Source of the DNA: Amycolatopsis umgeniensis
GTDB lineage: Bacteria > Actinomycetota > Actinomycetes > Mycobacteriales > Pseudonocardiaceae
Direction: 5' to 3'
NCBI RefSeq assembly: GCF_014205155.1
Contig: NZ_JACHMX010000001.1
Location: 8,742,001-8,806,000, forward strand
DNA: 64,000 bases
The translations under genes and the position numbers were made by a program. Below are positions 1 through 10,600 of this stretch, piece after piece; within the stretch, counting starts at the first letter, position 1; every line of letters starts with the position of its first letter. A model generated the notes under the pieces. That model was not told the DNA's origin and searched no databases. It saw nothing but the letters and a program-made list of their open reading frames with translations.

Positions 1-152
1 GCGAGGTCCGCGACGGAGTCGGCCCAGATCTTCTCGTAGGCGTGGTCACTCTTCGGGTGGGTGACGACGAGGGCGACATCGTGGCCCGCGTCGATCAACG
101 CCCGCAGGGTGCGGTGTCCCCAGGTCTGGTATCCGAACATGGCGACCCGCAT
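1..152 (-). CDS. Siderophore-type (hydroxyornithine) formyltransferase, N-terminal fragment
   Basis: Partial gene: only the first 50 codons lie in the window and the rest continues past base 1. The start ATG is read leftward from 152, with AGGAGG eight bases ahead. The translation begins MRVAMFGYQTWGHRTLRAL and continues with an alternating beta/alpha pattern. This is the N-terminal Rossmann-like start of the methionyl-tRNA formyltransferase (Fmt) family, which moves a formyl group from 10-formyl-tetrahydrofolate. It diverges from an ornithine N5-hydroxylase and an NRPS across an iron-box region, so the likely substrate is N5-hydroxyornithine, giving the formylated hydroxamate arm of the siderophore (as CchA in coelichelin). 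The catalytic Asn-His-Asp residues lie outside the window. A housekeeping Fmt is the alternative, but the context argues against it. Confidence 0.75.
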   Translation of the reverse strand, partial: MRVAMFGYQTWGHRTLRALIDAGHDVALVVTHPKSDHAYEKIWADSVADL

Positions 153-200
153 GGGACCGGCCTCCTCCTGGTCGAGGGATGAACATCACCACTGAAAGTA

Positions 201-219
201 CTAGTTGAGCCTCACCTAA
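201..219. promoter_or_regulatory. Iron box (DmdR1/IdeR operator), copy 1 of a tandem
   Basis: These 19 bases match 15 of 19 positions of the actinobacterial iron box TTAGGTTAGGCTCACCTAA; the right half CTCACCTAA is perfect. The site lies in the divergent promoter between the formyltransferase and the ornithine monooxygenase. Binding of Fe(II)-loaded DmdR/IdeR here would shut off both directions when iron is plentiful. Confidence 0.75.
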
Positions 220-220
220 C

Positions 221-239
221 TTAGGTTAGGGTTCCCTGG
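221..239. promoter_or_regulatory. Iron box, copy 2 of a tandem
   Basis: The left half TTAGGTTAGG is a perfect ten-base match to the iron box; the right half is weaker (14 of 19 overall). It abuts the first box with a one-base gap. Tandem boxes of this kind allow two repressor dimer pairs to bind on neighbouring faces of the DNA. Confidence 0.65.
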
Positions 240-289
240 TCTTTGTAACGAAGTACCGAGATGCGGCTGAGCCGCGCAAGGGGTTCAAG

Positions 290-1633
290 ATGGCACGAGC
301 AGTGGTCGGCGAACGGGTTCCGGTCTACGACGTGGTCGGGGTCGGGTTCGGACCGTCGAACCTGGCGCTCGCCATCGCCGTCACCGAACACAACGCGCTG
401 CCCGGGGCCGAGACCGTCACGGCCCACTTCCTCGAGCGTCAGGTGCGTTTCGGCTGGCACCGCGGGATGTTGATCGACAACGCCACCATGCAGGTCTCCT
501 TCCTCAAGGACCTGGCGACGATGCGGAACCCGACGAGTTCGTTCAGCTTCCTTTCGTATCTGCACAGCAAGGACCGGCTGGTCGATTTCATCAACCACAA
601 GAACCTGTTCCCGTTGCGGATCGAGTTCCACGACTACTTCGAATGGGCGGCGGAAAAGGTCGACGACCTGGTTTCCTATGGCACCGAAGTGCTTTCGGTC
701 ACGCCGGTCTTCGACGGCGACGAGATCGTGTTCTTCGACGTTCACGCCCGCACCGGCGGTGAACTGGTGAATCTGCGTGCCCGCAATCTGGTGATGGGCA
801 CCGGGCTGCGGCCGAATCTCCCCGAAGGTGTGACGCCGGGCACTCGTATCTGGCACAACAGCGAGATGCTGCACCGCCTCGAGGGCATGGCCGCCGAGGA
901 GCCGCGCCGGTTCGTCGTCGTCGGCGCCGGCCAGAGCGCGGCGGAGGTCAGCGCGCTGCTGCACGACCAATTCCCCCAGGCCGAGGTGTGCGCGGTGTTC
1001 GCGCGCTACGGCTACAGCCCGGCCGACGACAGCGCGTTCGCCAACCGGATCTTCGATCCCGAAGCGGTCGGGCGGTTCTACGAGGCACCGGAAGCGGTCA
1101 AGGAACGCTTGATGCGTTATCACGGCGCGACCAACTATTCGGCCGTGGACATCGAGCTGATCGACGAGCTGTACCGCCGCGTCTACCGCGAGAAGGTGCA
1201 GGGGATCGAGCGGCTCAAGCTGATCAACGTCTCCCGTCCCACCGAGGTCATCGACACCGGATCCGAGGTCCGGGTCACCATCGAGGCGCTGGAGACCGGG
1301 GAGCTGACCAGGCTCGACGCCGATTTCGTGGTGTACGCCACCGGGTACAGCCCGGCGGACCCGACGCCGCTGCTCGGCGAACTCGCCTCCGCCTGCCTGC
1401 GCGACGACGAGGGCAGGCTCCGCGTCGAACGCGACTACCGGATCGTCACCGAACCACCGCTGGACGGCGGGATCTACCTTCAGGGCGGCACCGAACACTC
1501 GCACGGCATCACGTCGTCGCTGCTGTCCAACACCGCCGTCCGGGTCGGCGAGATCCTGGAGTCCATTGTGGACCGGCGCGCCGCTGACGCGTCCCGGCCC
1601 GAGTACGCGGTGAGCGGCACCGGGCCCGCCTGA
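290..1633 (+). CDS. L-ornithine N5-monooxygenase (siderophore biosynthesis)
   Basis: This 447-residue flavoprotein hydroxylates the side-chain amine of ornithine, using FAD, NADPH and O2, before the NRPS loads it. The FAD site GVGFGPSNLALA lies at about residues 18-29. The NADPH site VVGAGQSAAEV is near residue 208. The late ATGY motif typical of N-hydroxylating monooxygenases (here YATGYSPADPTPLL) lies near 350. Length and motif order match SidA/PvdA/CchB enzymes. The ATG at 290 has an AAGGGG Shine-Dalgarno sequence seven bases upstream. It is transcribed from the iron-box promoter and is followed 45 bp later by the NRPS, so it is almost certainly co-transcribed. Lysine hydroxylases (IucD) are a related family, but the NRPS binding pockets downstream fit hydroxyornithine. 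Confidence 0.93.
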   Translation: MARAVVGERVPVYDVVGVGFGPSNLALAIAVTEHNALPGAETVTAHFLERQVRFGWHRGMLIDNATMQVSFLKDLATMRNPTSSFSFLSYLHSKDRLVDFINHKNLFPLRIEFHDYFEWAAEKVDDLVSYGTEVLSVTPVFDGDEIVFFDVHARTGGELVNLRARNLVMGTGLRPNLPEGVTPGTRIWHNSEMLHRLEGMAAEEPRRFVVVGAGQSAAEVSALLHDQFPQAEVCAVFARYGYSPADDSAFANRIFDPEAVGRFYEAPEAVKERLMRYHGATNYSAVDIELIDELYRRVYREKVQGIERLKLINVSRPTEVIDTGSEVRVTIEALETGELTRLDADFVVYATGYSPADPTPLLGELASACLRDDEGRLRVERDYRIVTEPPLDGGIYLQGGTEHSHGITSSLLSNTAVRVGEILESIVDRRAADASRPEYAVSGTGPA

Positions 1634-1678
1634 CCGGCGTACGACGTTTCGAGCTTTGAACGGTGGAGGCAGACCCCG

Positions 1679-4600
1679 ATGAACCGCGGTATTCCCTTGA
1701 CCCCGGCACAGCGGGGGATCTGGCTCGCCCAGCAGCTCGACCCGGCCGATCCGGTCTACACGATCGGCTGGGTCGCGGAGCTCCGAGGCGAGCTGGACCT
1801 CACCCGGCTGGGTGACGCCGTTCGTCGGGCGGTCGCGGAAGCGGAGTGCCTGCACGTCACGATCGGGCTGGAGGACGGCACGCCGGTCCAGCGTCCGGGC
1901 ACTCCCGGCGACGTCGCCGTCCTCGACTTCACCCGCGAGCCGGATCCGGAGCGGGCGGCCGACGAGTGGGCGCGGGCCGAACTGGGCGTGGTGGCCGACC
2001 TCGGCCGGGGCCCGCTCACCGGGCACGCCCTGCTGATTCTGGCCGAGGACCGGGTCCGCTGGTTCCAGCGCTACCACCATCTGGTGATGGACGCGTACGG
2101 GCAGGCCGTCCTGACCCGCCGCGCGGCGGCCCTGTACTCGGGTACCGCGGAGGAGGTCGACTGGCAGCTCTCGGAGCCGGCCGAGGCCGCCGAAGACGGG
2201 GAAGCCGGCCGCGAGTACTGGCTCGGTGAACTCGCGGGCAGGCCGAGTCCGGTGCGGCTGCTCGGACGCGCGTCGTCCGGCCCGATCAAGCTGCGGCGGC
2301 ACTCGTGGGAGCTGCCCGCGGCGGAGACCGGCAGGCTGCGGAAGTTCGCTTTGGACACGGGGACGAGGCTGTCGCGCGTCGCGATCGCCGCCGTGGCGGC
2401 GTACGCCCATCGCGTGACCGGCGCCGAAGACCTCGTCCTCGGCCTGCCGGTCACCGCGCGCACCACCCGCGCCCTGCGGGAGCGGCCGGGCATGGTCTCC
2501 AACGTCCTGCCGCTGCGGCTCGACGTTCGCCCCGAGATGACGGCGGAGCAGCTCGTCGCCCAGGTGGCGGGAAAGGTCTCCGCGCTGCTGGACCACAGCC
2601 GGTATCGCGGCGAGGACCTCGCCCGCGAACTCGGCGCGAGCGGCGGGATCCACGAACTCGTCGGGCTGAGTGTCAACTTCATGGCCGTGGACGGCGAACT
2701 CGCGTTCGGCGACGCGAGCGCCACGGTGCACAACCTCGAACTCGGGCCGATCAGCGACATCGCCATCGCCGTGTACGACGCGGGTGAGGGCCGGGGCCTC
2801 AGGTTCGACTTCGACGCCGACGGCGCCGTCTCCACCGACGAGGAGCTCGCCGAACACCGTCGCCGGTTCGCCGCGGTGCTGGACGCCCTGGTCCAGCGGC
2901 CGGAGCGGCCGCTTGCCGCGATCGACCTCCTCTCGGCCGAGGAACGGGCCAAGGTGCTGGAGCTCGGGACCGCCGTGGCGGAATCGCCGGAAGTGTCCTG
3001 GCCCGAGGCGTTCGCCCGGATCGCGGCGCGGAAACCGGACGCGGAGGCCGTTGTCTGCGAGGACGTCCGGCTGACCTACGCCGAGGTCGACGCCGCCGCC
3101 AACCGGCTCGCCCGTCTGCTGCGGCAACGGGGTGTCGGTGACGAGGACGTCGTCGCCGTGGCGATGCCGCGTTCGGCCGAGCTCGTCATCGCGCTCCTGG
3201 GCGTCATGAAGGCCGGGGCGGCCTACCTCCCGCTCGACCTCGACCATCCCGAGGATCGCCTCTCGTACATGCTGTCCCACGCGGGCGCCCGGATCGTGGT
3301 GTCCACGGAGGACGAGTCCGCACAGCTCCCGTCCGATGTGGACGTCGAACGGGTACTCCTCGACGATCCGGGGATCGCCGCCGAACTCGCGGCGCTGGAC
3401 CCGTCCGCCGTGGACGTGAGCGGGATCGCGCTGAACCAGGCCGCGTACGTCATCTACACGTCGGGTTCGACGGGGAGGCCGAAGGGCGTGATCCTGTCCC
3501 ACGACGGGATCGGCAGCCTGATCAGCACGGCGACCGAACGGATCGGCATCGGCGAGGACAGCCGGGTGGTGCAGTTCGCCTCGACCGGATTCGACGTGAC
3601 GGTCTGGGATCTGGTGATGTCCCTGTGCGTCGGCGGGACGCTGATCGTGGTGCCGTCGCACCGCCGGGTCGCGGGCGTCGAACTGACCGGTTACATCGCC
3701 GCCAACGCGGCGACGCACATGATCCTGCCGCCGTCGCTGGTCGCGGCCTTGCCGCCGGACTGCGAACTGCCGAAGGGCGCGGTGCTGATCGTCGGCACCG
3801 AGACCGTCCCGCCCGAACTGATCGCGCGCTGGGCGGAGGACCTGAAGGTCGTCGCCGCGTACGGGCTCACCGAGGCCACGGTGAACTCGACGCTGTGGGC
3901 GGCCGAACCCGGCTGGAGCGGGCCCATCCCGATCGGCAGGCCGGATCCGAACACCCGTTGCTACGTCCTCGACACGTCGCTGCGGCCGGTCCCGGTCGGC
4001 GTCGAAGGTGAACTGTACGTCGGCGGTCGCGGTCTCGCGCGGGGTTACGCCGGACGTCCGGAGCTGTCGGCGGAACGTTTCGTCGCCGACCCGTTCGCCG
4101 GTGGCGGCGCGCGGATGTACCGCACCGGTGACAGGGTCCGCTGGCGCGCGGACGGCGACCTGGACTTCCTCGGCCGGACCGATCACCAGGTCAAGATCCG
4201 CGGGTTCCGGATCGAGCCGGGGGAGATCGAATCCGCGCTCGCCGCGTACGCCGGTGTCGAGCGGATCGCCGTCGTGCCGCGCGAGGTGAAACCGGGGGAC
4301 CGGCGCCTCGTCGCCTACGTCGTCCCGGAGGCGGGCGGATCGCCGTCGCTGCTGAAGGATCTGCGCACCCACGCGGAAACGGCGCTGCCGCACTACATGG
4401 TGCCTTCGGCGTTCGTGGTGCTCGACCGGCTGCCGATCATGCCGAACGGCAAACTGGACCGTACTTCGCTGCCCCTGCCGGATTTCGGCGCCGCCGCCAC
4501 CGGCCGCGCGCCGCGCACCGAGCGGGAGCGGATCCTGTGCGACGTCGCCGCGCGGGTCCTCGGGCTGGCCTCGGCCGGTGCCGATGACGACTTCTTCACC

Positions 4601-7600
4601 CTCGGCGGGGACAGCATCCTGTCCATCCGGCTGGTGCTCGGCGCCGCGGAGCGCGGCCTCGCCATCACCCCGCGCCAGGTGTTCCAGCACCGGACTCCCG
4701 AGGCTCTCGCCGAATGCGCGGGCGCCGTGCCGGTCGAGTCCACTGTGGACGAGAGGCCACTGCTGGAGCTGACCGACGCGGAACGCGCGTCGCTCGCCGA
4801 GTACGCCGACGTCCTGCCCGTGACGCCGTTGCAGGAAGGATTCTTCTTCCACGCGGAGTTCGAAGGCGGTGCGGCCGCCGACATCTACACGGTCCAGGAA
4901 GTGCTGGACCTCGAAGGACCGGTCGACGCCGACGCGCTGCGGCGGTCGACCCAAGCGCTGCTGGACCGCTATTCGTCGCTGCGGTCCGGTTTCCGGCAAC
5001 TCGACGGCGGCCAGGTCGTCCAGACGGTGACCCGGCGCGCGGAACTGCCTTGGCGTGAAGTGACCGCCGAGGACGCCGAGGAAGCCTTCGAGTCCGATCG
5101 CGCGCGCCGGTTCGACTTCGCCCGGCCGCCTCTGCTGCGAGCGACCTTCACCCGGCTCGGCGAAGACCGTGCGAAGCTGGCGCTCACGTTCCATCACATC
5201 ATCGCCGACGGCTGGTCGGTCGTGGTGCTGCTCCGCGAACTGCTGGCGGGATACGCAGGTGTGGACGCTCCTCTCCCGGAGCAGGACTCCCGCACCGACC
5301 ACCTGCGGCGGCTCGCGTCGCGCGATCACGAGGTCTCGCGGGAAGCCTGGCGGATGGCACTGTCCGGAGTGGACGAACCCACGCGGCTGATCGACACACC
5401 GGCCGCCGAGAGGCGGTCGTCCCGGGTGCATCTGAACCTCGGCGAGCGGGCGACGGCGGAGTTGTCCGCCATGGCCCGCGCGCACGGGCTCACCCTCGGC
5501 ACCGTCCTGCACGGCGCTTGGGGCCTCCTGCTCGGCGGGCTGACCGGCCGGGACGACGTGCTGTTCGGCAGCACGGTTTCCGGCCGGGACACGGGTGCCG
5601 CCGGCCTCGAGTCGGCGGTCGGCCTGTACATCAACACGGTGCCGGTGCGATTGCGCTGGTCCGGGTCCGAAACCGTCGCCGCCGTGCTGCGGCGGCTGCA
5701 GGACGAGCAAGCGGCCCTGCTGGACCACCAGCACCTCGGCCTGGCTGAACTGCAGCGCATCGCCGGTGCCGGGCAGGAAGAACTGTTCGACACCCTCGTC
5801 GTCGTCGAGAACTTCCCACGTGACGACGAGCGCGCCGATCCCTCCGGAACCGTGCGCCTCACCGGCGTCGAAGTCACCGACGCGGTGCACTTCCCGGTCG
5901 CGGTGATCGCGACTCCGGGCGAAGACCTCGGGTTCGGCTTCAAGTTCGACGCCGCCCGGATCGACGCCGTCGCGGCCGGGCAGCTCGCGGAACGGTTCGC
6001 CCGGCTGCTGCAAACGCTGACCGCGGCTCCCGGTCTGCCGGTCGCCGCCGTCGACCTGCTGTCGCCCGCCGAGCGCGGCCGTCTGGCCGAACTCAACGCG
6101 ACCTCACATCCGGTTCCCGAGCGCACGCTAGCCGGTGCTTTCGCCGAACAGGTCACGAAGACACCGTCCGCGACGGCCGTGATGTTCAAGGACACCGAAC
6201 TGTCCTATGCGGACCTCGACGCGCGCGCGGAGGGCTTGGCGCGCGAGCTGCGTTCCCTGGGCGCCGGTCCCGACGAGGTCGTGGCCGTCGCCGTGCCGAG
6301 GTCGGCCGAGCTGATGGTCGCCCTCCTCGGTGTCCTCAAGGCCGGGGCCGCCTATCTGCCGATCGACCTCGACTACCCGGCCGACCGGCTCGAGTACATG
6401 CTCGCGGATTCCGGTGCCCGTCTCGTGCTCTCCGAACCCGGGACGGCCGCTCGGATCCCGGTCGTCGCCGGGCTGACCCAGGTTTCCGTGACCGGCGAGC
6501 CCGGCGCCGAGGACGTCCAGGGCGCGGCCGCCGGACCGGACGACACCGCGTACCTGATCTACACGTCGGGATCGACAGGACGGCCGAAGGGCGTGGCGGT
6601 CACGCATCGCGCGATCGTCAACCGGCTGGCGTGGATGCAGCACGAGTACCGGCTCACGGCGTCGGACCGTGTGCTGCAGAAGACGCCGTCGAGTTTCGAC
6701 GTGTCCGTGTGGGAGTTCTTCTGGGCACTGTGCGAAGGCGCCACGGTGGTGCTGGCCGAACCGGACGGCCACCGCGATCCGGCCTATCTCGCGCGGGTGA
6801 TCCGGGACCGGGAGATCACCACCCTGCATTTCGTCCCGTCCATGCTCACCGCGTTCCTCGGCAGCGAGGACGTCGTCGAAGACCTCCGCTGGGCCCGACC
6901 CCTGCGCCGCGTGTTCTCCAGCGGCGAGGCGCTGACCGGCGAGACCGCCGTGCGCTGGCGCTCGCTCACCGGTGTCCCGCTGCACAACCTCTACGGCCCC
7001 ACCGAGGCCGCCGTCGACGTGACCTTCTTCGCCGCCGACGGCGCCCAGGGCGCCACCGTCCCGATCGGACGTCCGGTGTGGAACACGCGGACGCACGTCC
7101 TCGACGGCTGCCTCCGCCCGGTGCCCGACGGCGTCGCGGGCGAGCTGTATCTCGCCGGTGTCCAGCTGGCGCGCGGCTACCACGGAAGGCCCGGGCTGAC
7201 CGCCGAACGTTTCGTCGCCGACCCGTTCGGCGAGCCGGGGCAGCGGCTGTACCGGACCGGGGACCTGGTCCGGCGCCGCGCGGACGGTGAGATCGAGTAC
7301 CTCGGCCGCACCGACCGGCAGGTGAAGATCCGCGGCAACCGGATCGAACTCGGTGAGATCGAAGCCGTCCTCGCCGCGCAGCCGGAGGTCACGGCCGCCG
7401 CGGTCGTGGTGAACGACGGCAAGCTCATCGGCTATGCGGCCGGTGGCGCGGATCCGGAGCGGCTGCGTGCCGCGGTGAGTGAGGCGTTGCCCGCTCCGAT
7501 GGTCCCGCACTCGTTCGTGGTCGTCGACGAGTTCCCCTTGACTCCCAGCGGAAAACTGGATGTCCGCGCGCTGCCCGCGCACGAGATCGGGCAGCCCGCG

Positions 7601-10600
7601 GCCACACCGGAGAACGAGCGGGAACGCGCCCTCGCGCGGATCTTCGCGGACGTCCTCGGGCTGGACGCCGTCGGCGCCGACGGTGACTTCTTCCTGCTGG
7701 GCGGCGACAGCATCTCCTCGATCGCCGTGTCGAGCCGTGCCCGGCGGGCGGGGTTCGAACTGAGCCCCAAGGACGTCTTCGAACTCCGGACCCCGGCGGC
7801 GCTCGCCGCTTCCGGTGCGCGGTCCGAGCCGGTCGCCGACGTCGACGGTGTCGGCGCGCTGCCTCTCCTGCCCGAAGTGCTGCGGTTGCGGGAACTGGGC
7901 TCCGCCGTACAGCCGGAGTCCGTGCTGCTGACCGTGCCGTCCGGGACCGATGTCGAGACGCTCGCCGCTGCCCTGCAGCTCGTGCTCGACCACCACGACG
8001 GCCTGCGGCTCGAGCTGTCACGGGTCGCGTCGGTGCTGTGGTCGCTCGAGATCCGTCCACAAGGGACGGTTCAGGCGACGGATCTGCTCCGCCGCGCGGG
8101 CGACTCTCTCGATGCCGAATACCAGGGCGCCAAGGACAGGCTGGCAGACAACCTGCTGCAGGCCGTGTGGTTCGAGGAGCCGGGCCGGCTTCTGCTGGTC
8201 GCGCATCCGGTCCTGGTGGACGCGCGGAGCCTGACGACACTGGCGGCCGATCTCGCGATCGCCTGGCAAGCCGCGACCGGCGGCCACGCTCCGGTGTTCA
8301 CGCCGGTGCGGACGTCGCTGCGGGCGATCGCCCGCGGGATCTCCGAGGCGGCGCAGGACCCCGCGCTGCTCGGCGAAATCGAGCACTGGGCCGGAACTTT
8401 GGCGCCTGGCGCCTACGAGCTTCCCGCCGACGGCGAAGTCGTCGAACGCCGGATCACTCTGTCCATCGAGGACACTCGGACGCTCGTCGGGTCGCTGCCG
8501 TCCGCCGTGCACGGCGACGTCACCGATGTCCTCTTGACGGCGCTGAAAGCCGCTGTCGATGGCGACCTCCTCGTCGACCTCCATGGCCGGGTGGACGACT
8601 CGGACACCGTCGGCGCGCTGACGTCGGCCCGCCCGGTGCGGATCACCGCGACCGGCGAACCGCTCGCGATGCTCAAGGCGGTCAAAGAGACCGTCCGGAA
8701 GACGCCCGAGGGCTACGGTCCGCTGCGTTACCTCGATGCTCAGGCGGGGCCGCTCCTCGCCGGGCTGGCGAAACCGCGGATCGCCCTGCGGTACGACGGG
8801 CGGATCCCGGCCGGGCCGGGGGAGTGGCAGGTCGCCGGGTACGCGGCGGTGCCCCCGCCCGGAGACCACGTCTTGCGGATCGGGGTCGCCTGCGAGGACA
8901 CCGAGGACGGGCCACGGCTGACGGCGAAGTTCGCGGGGCCGGCGGGAACGCTCGCCGATCGCTGGGCGGCCGCATTGGCCGATCTGGCGTCGGTGGACAC
9001 GAACGCGCCGGTGGGGCTCACGCCGTCCGACCTCGAACTGGTGTCGCTGACCCAGGAGGAGATCGCCCGCGTCGAGCGGTTCAGCCCGGTGCCGGTCGCC
9101 GACGTCTGGCCGTTGTCGCCGCTCCAGGAAGGCCTGTTCTTCCACTCCAGCTACAACTCCGACCGGGTCGACATCTACACGATCCAGGAGGCGATCGACT
9201 TCGACCACCGCCTGGACGCCGATCGGCTGCGGTCGGCGGTGTCCGCGCTGCTCCGCCGGATCCCGAGTCTCGGCGCCGGTTTCACCAGCGAGGGGCTGCG
9301 GGGGCCGGTCCAGTTCGTGGCGGCCGACGTCGAACCCCCGCTGTCCGAAGTGGATCTTTCGGCGCTGCCCGAGGACGAGCAACGGGCAAGGCTCGACGAA
9401 CTGATGGCCGAGGACCGCGCGACGCGGTTCGACCTCGGTGCCCCGCCGTTGTTCCGCCTGAAGCTGGTGCGGCTCGGGGACGGACGCGATCGTGTGGTGC
9501 TGAACCGGCACCTGCTGCTCTGGGACGGCTGGTCCGCCTGGCTCTTCATCGAGCAGCTGTTCGCGCTGTACGAACTCGGCGGGGACGACCGGACGCTGCC
9601 CGCGGCGGGGTCCTATGTGGACTTCCTGCGCTGGCTGGACCGGCAGGACATCGAGACAGCCACCGGGGCGTGGCGCGAGGCACTCTCCGGGCTCGCGGAG
9701 CCGACCGTCATCGGACCGGAGGGCCGTGACCTGGTCCCGGCGACCCCGGTCAACCTGGACACCGTGCTGCCCGGCGACCTCAGCCGGGGGCTGCGTGAAC
9801 AGGCCCGGCGGCACGGCCTGACCGTCAACTCCGTGCTCAACGCCGTCTGGGGCCTGGTCCTGTCGACCATGACCGGACGGCACGACGTCGTCTTCGGCGC
9901 CGCCGTGGCGGGTAGGCCCGCCGCCGTGCCCGAGATCGAGAACACCATCGGCCTGTTCCTCAACACCGTGCCCACCCGGGTGCGGCTCGACGCGGGCGAG
10001 TCCGTCCTGGACCTGGTGCGGCGTGTGCAGTCCGAGCGGATGGATCTGACCCCGTACGAATTCATGAGCCTCGGTGTCCTGCAAAGGGAGGCCGGGCATC
10101 GCGTCCTGTTCGACACGCTCTTCGTGCTGCGCAACGCCGACGGTGACGAGCGGCGCGACGGCCTCCGCCACCGGCACGGCATCACCGACCTGCTCAACAT
10201 CGACGCGACGCACTATCCGCTGACCCTGGTGGTGACGCCGGGCGAGGAAATCCGGATCACGCTGTCCTACCGGGACGACGTGATCGACGCCGCCGAGGCA
10301 GCGTCGGTGCTGGGGCGGTTCACCTCGCTCGTGGCGCAGATCGTCGACGATCCCGCGAAACCGGTCGCCGCGCTCGCGACGGTGTCCACTGAGGACCGTG
10401 CCGCGCTGGAGGCGGGCTGGGCCGAGGCCGCGCACCCGGTGATCGAGGACACGATCGCGGACCTGCTTGCCGTTCAGGCCGAGCGGACCCCGGACGCGAC
10501 GGCCCTCGTGTTCGGCGCGGAACAGCTGACCTACGCGGAACTCGACGCCCGCATCAACCGGATGGCCCGGTTGCTGCTGGCGAAGGGCGCCGCGCCGGAA

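Noticed and set aside
221..6013. A 1,930-codon open frame antisense to the monooxygenase and NRPS start, and similar frames at 8018-13627 and 17987-23809 on the minus strand
   Set aside because: They are mirror images of high-GC coding DNA: low-complexity Arg/Gly/Val/His-rich translations without domains, exactly opposite conserved NRPS motifs.
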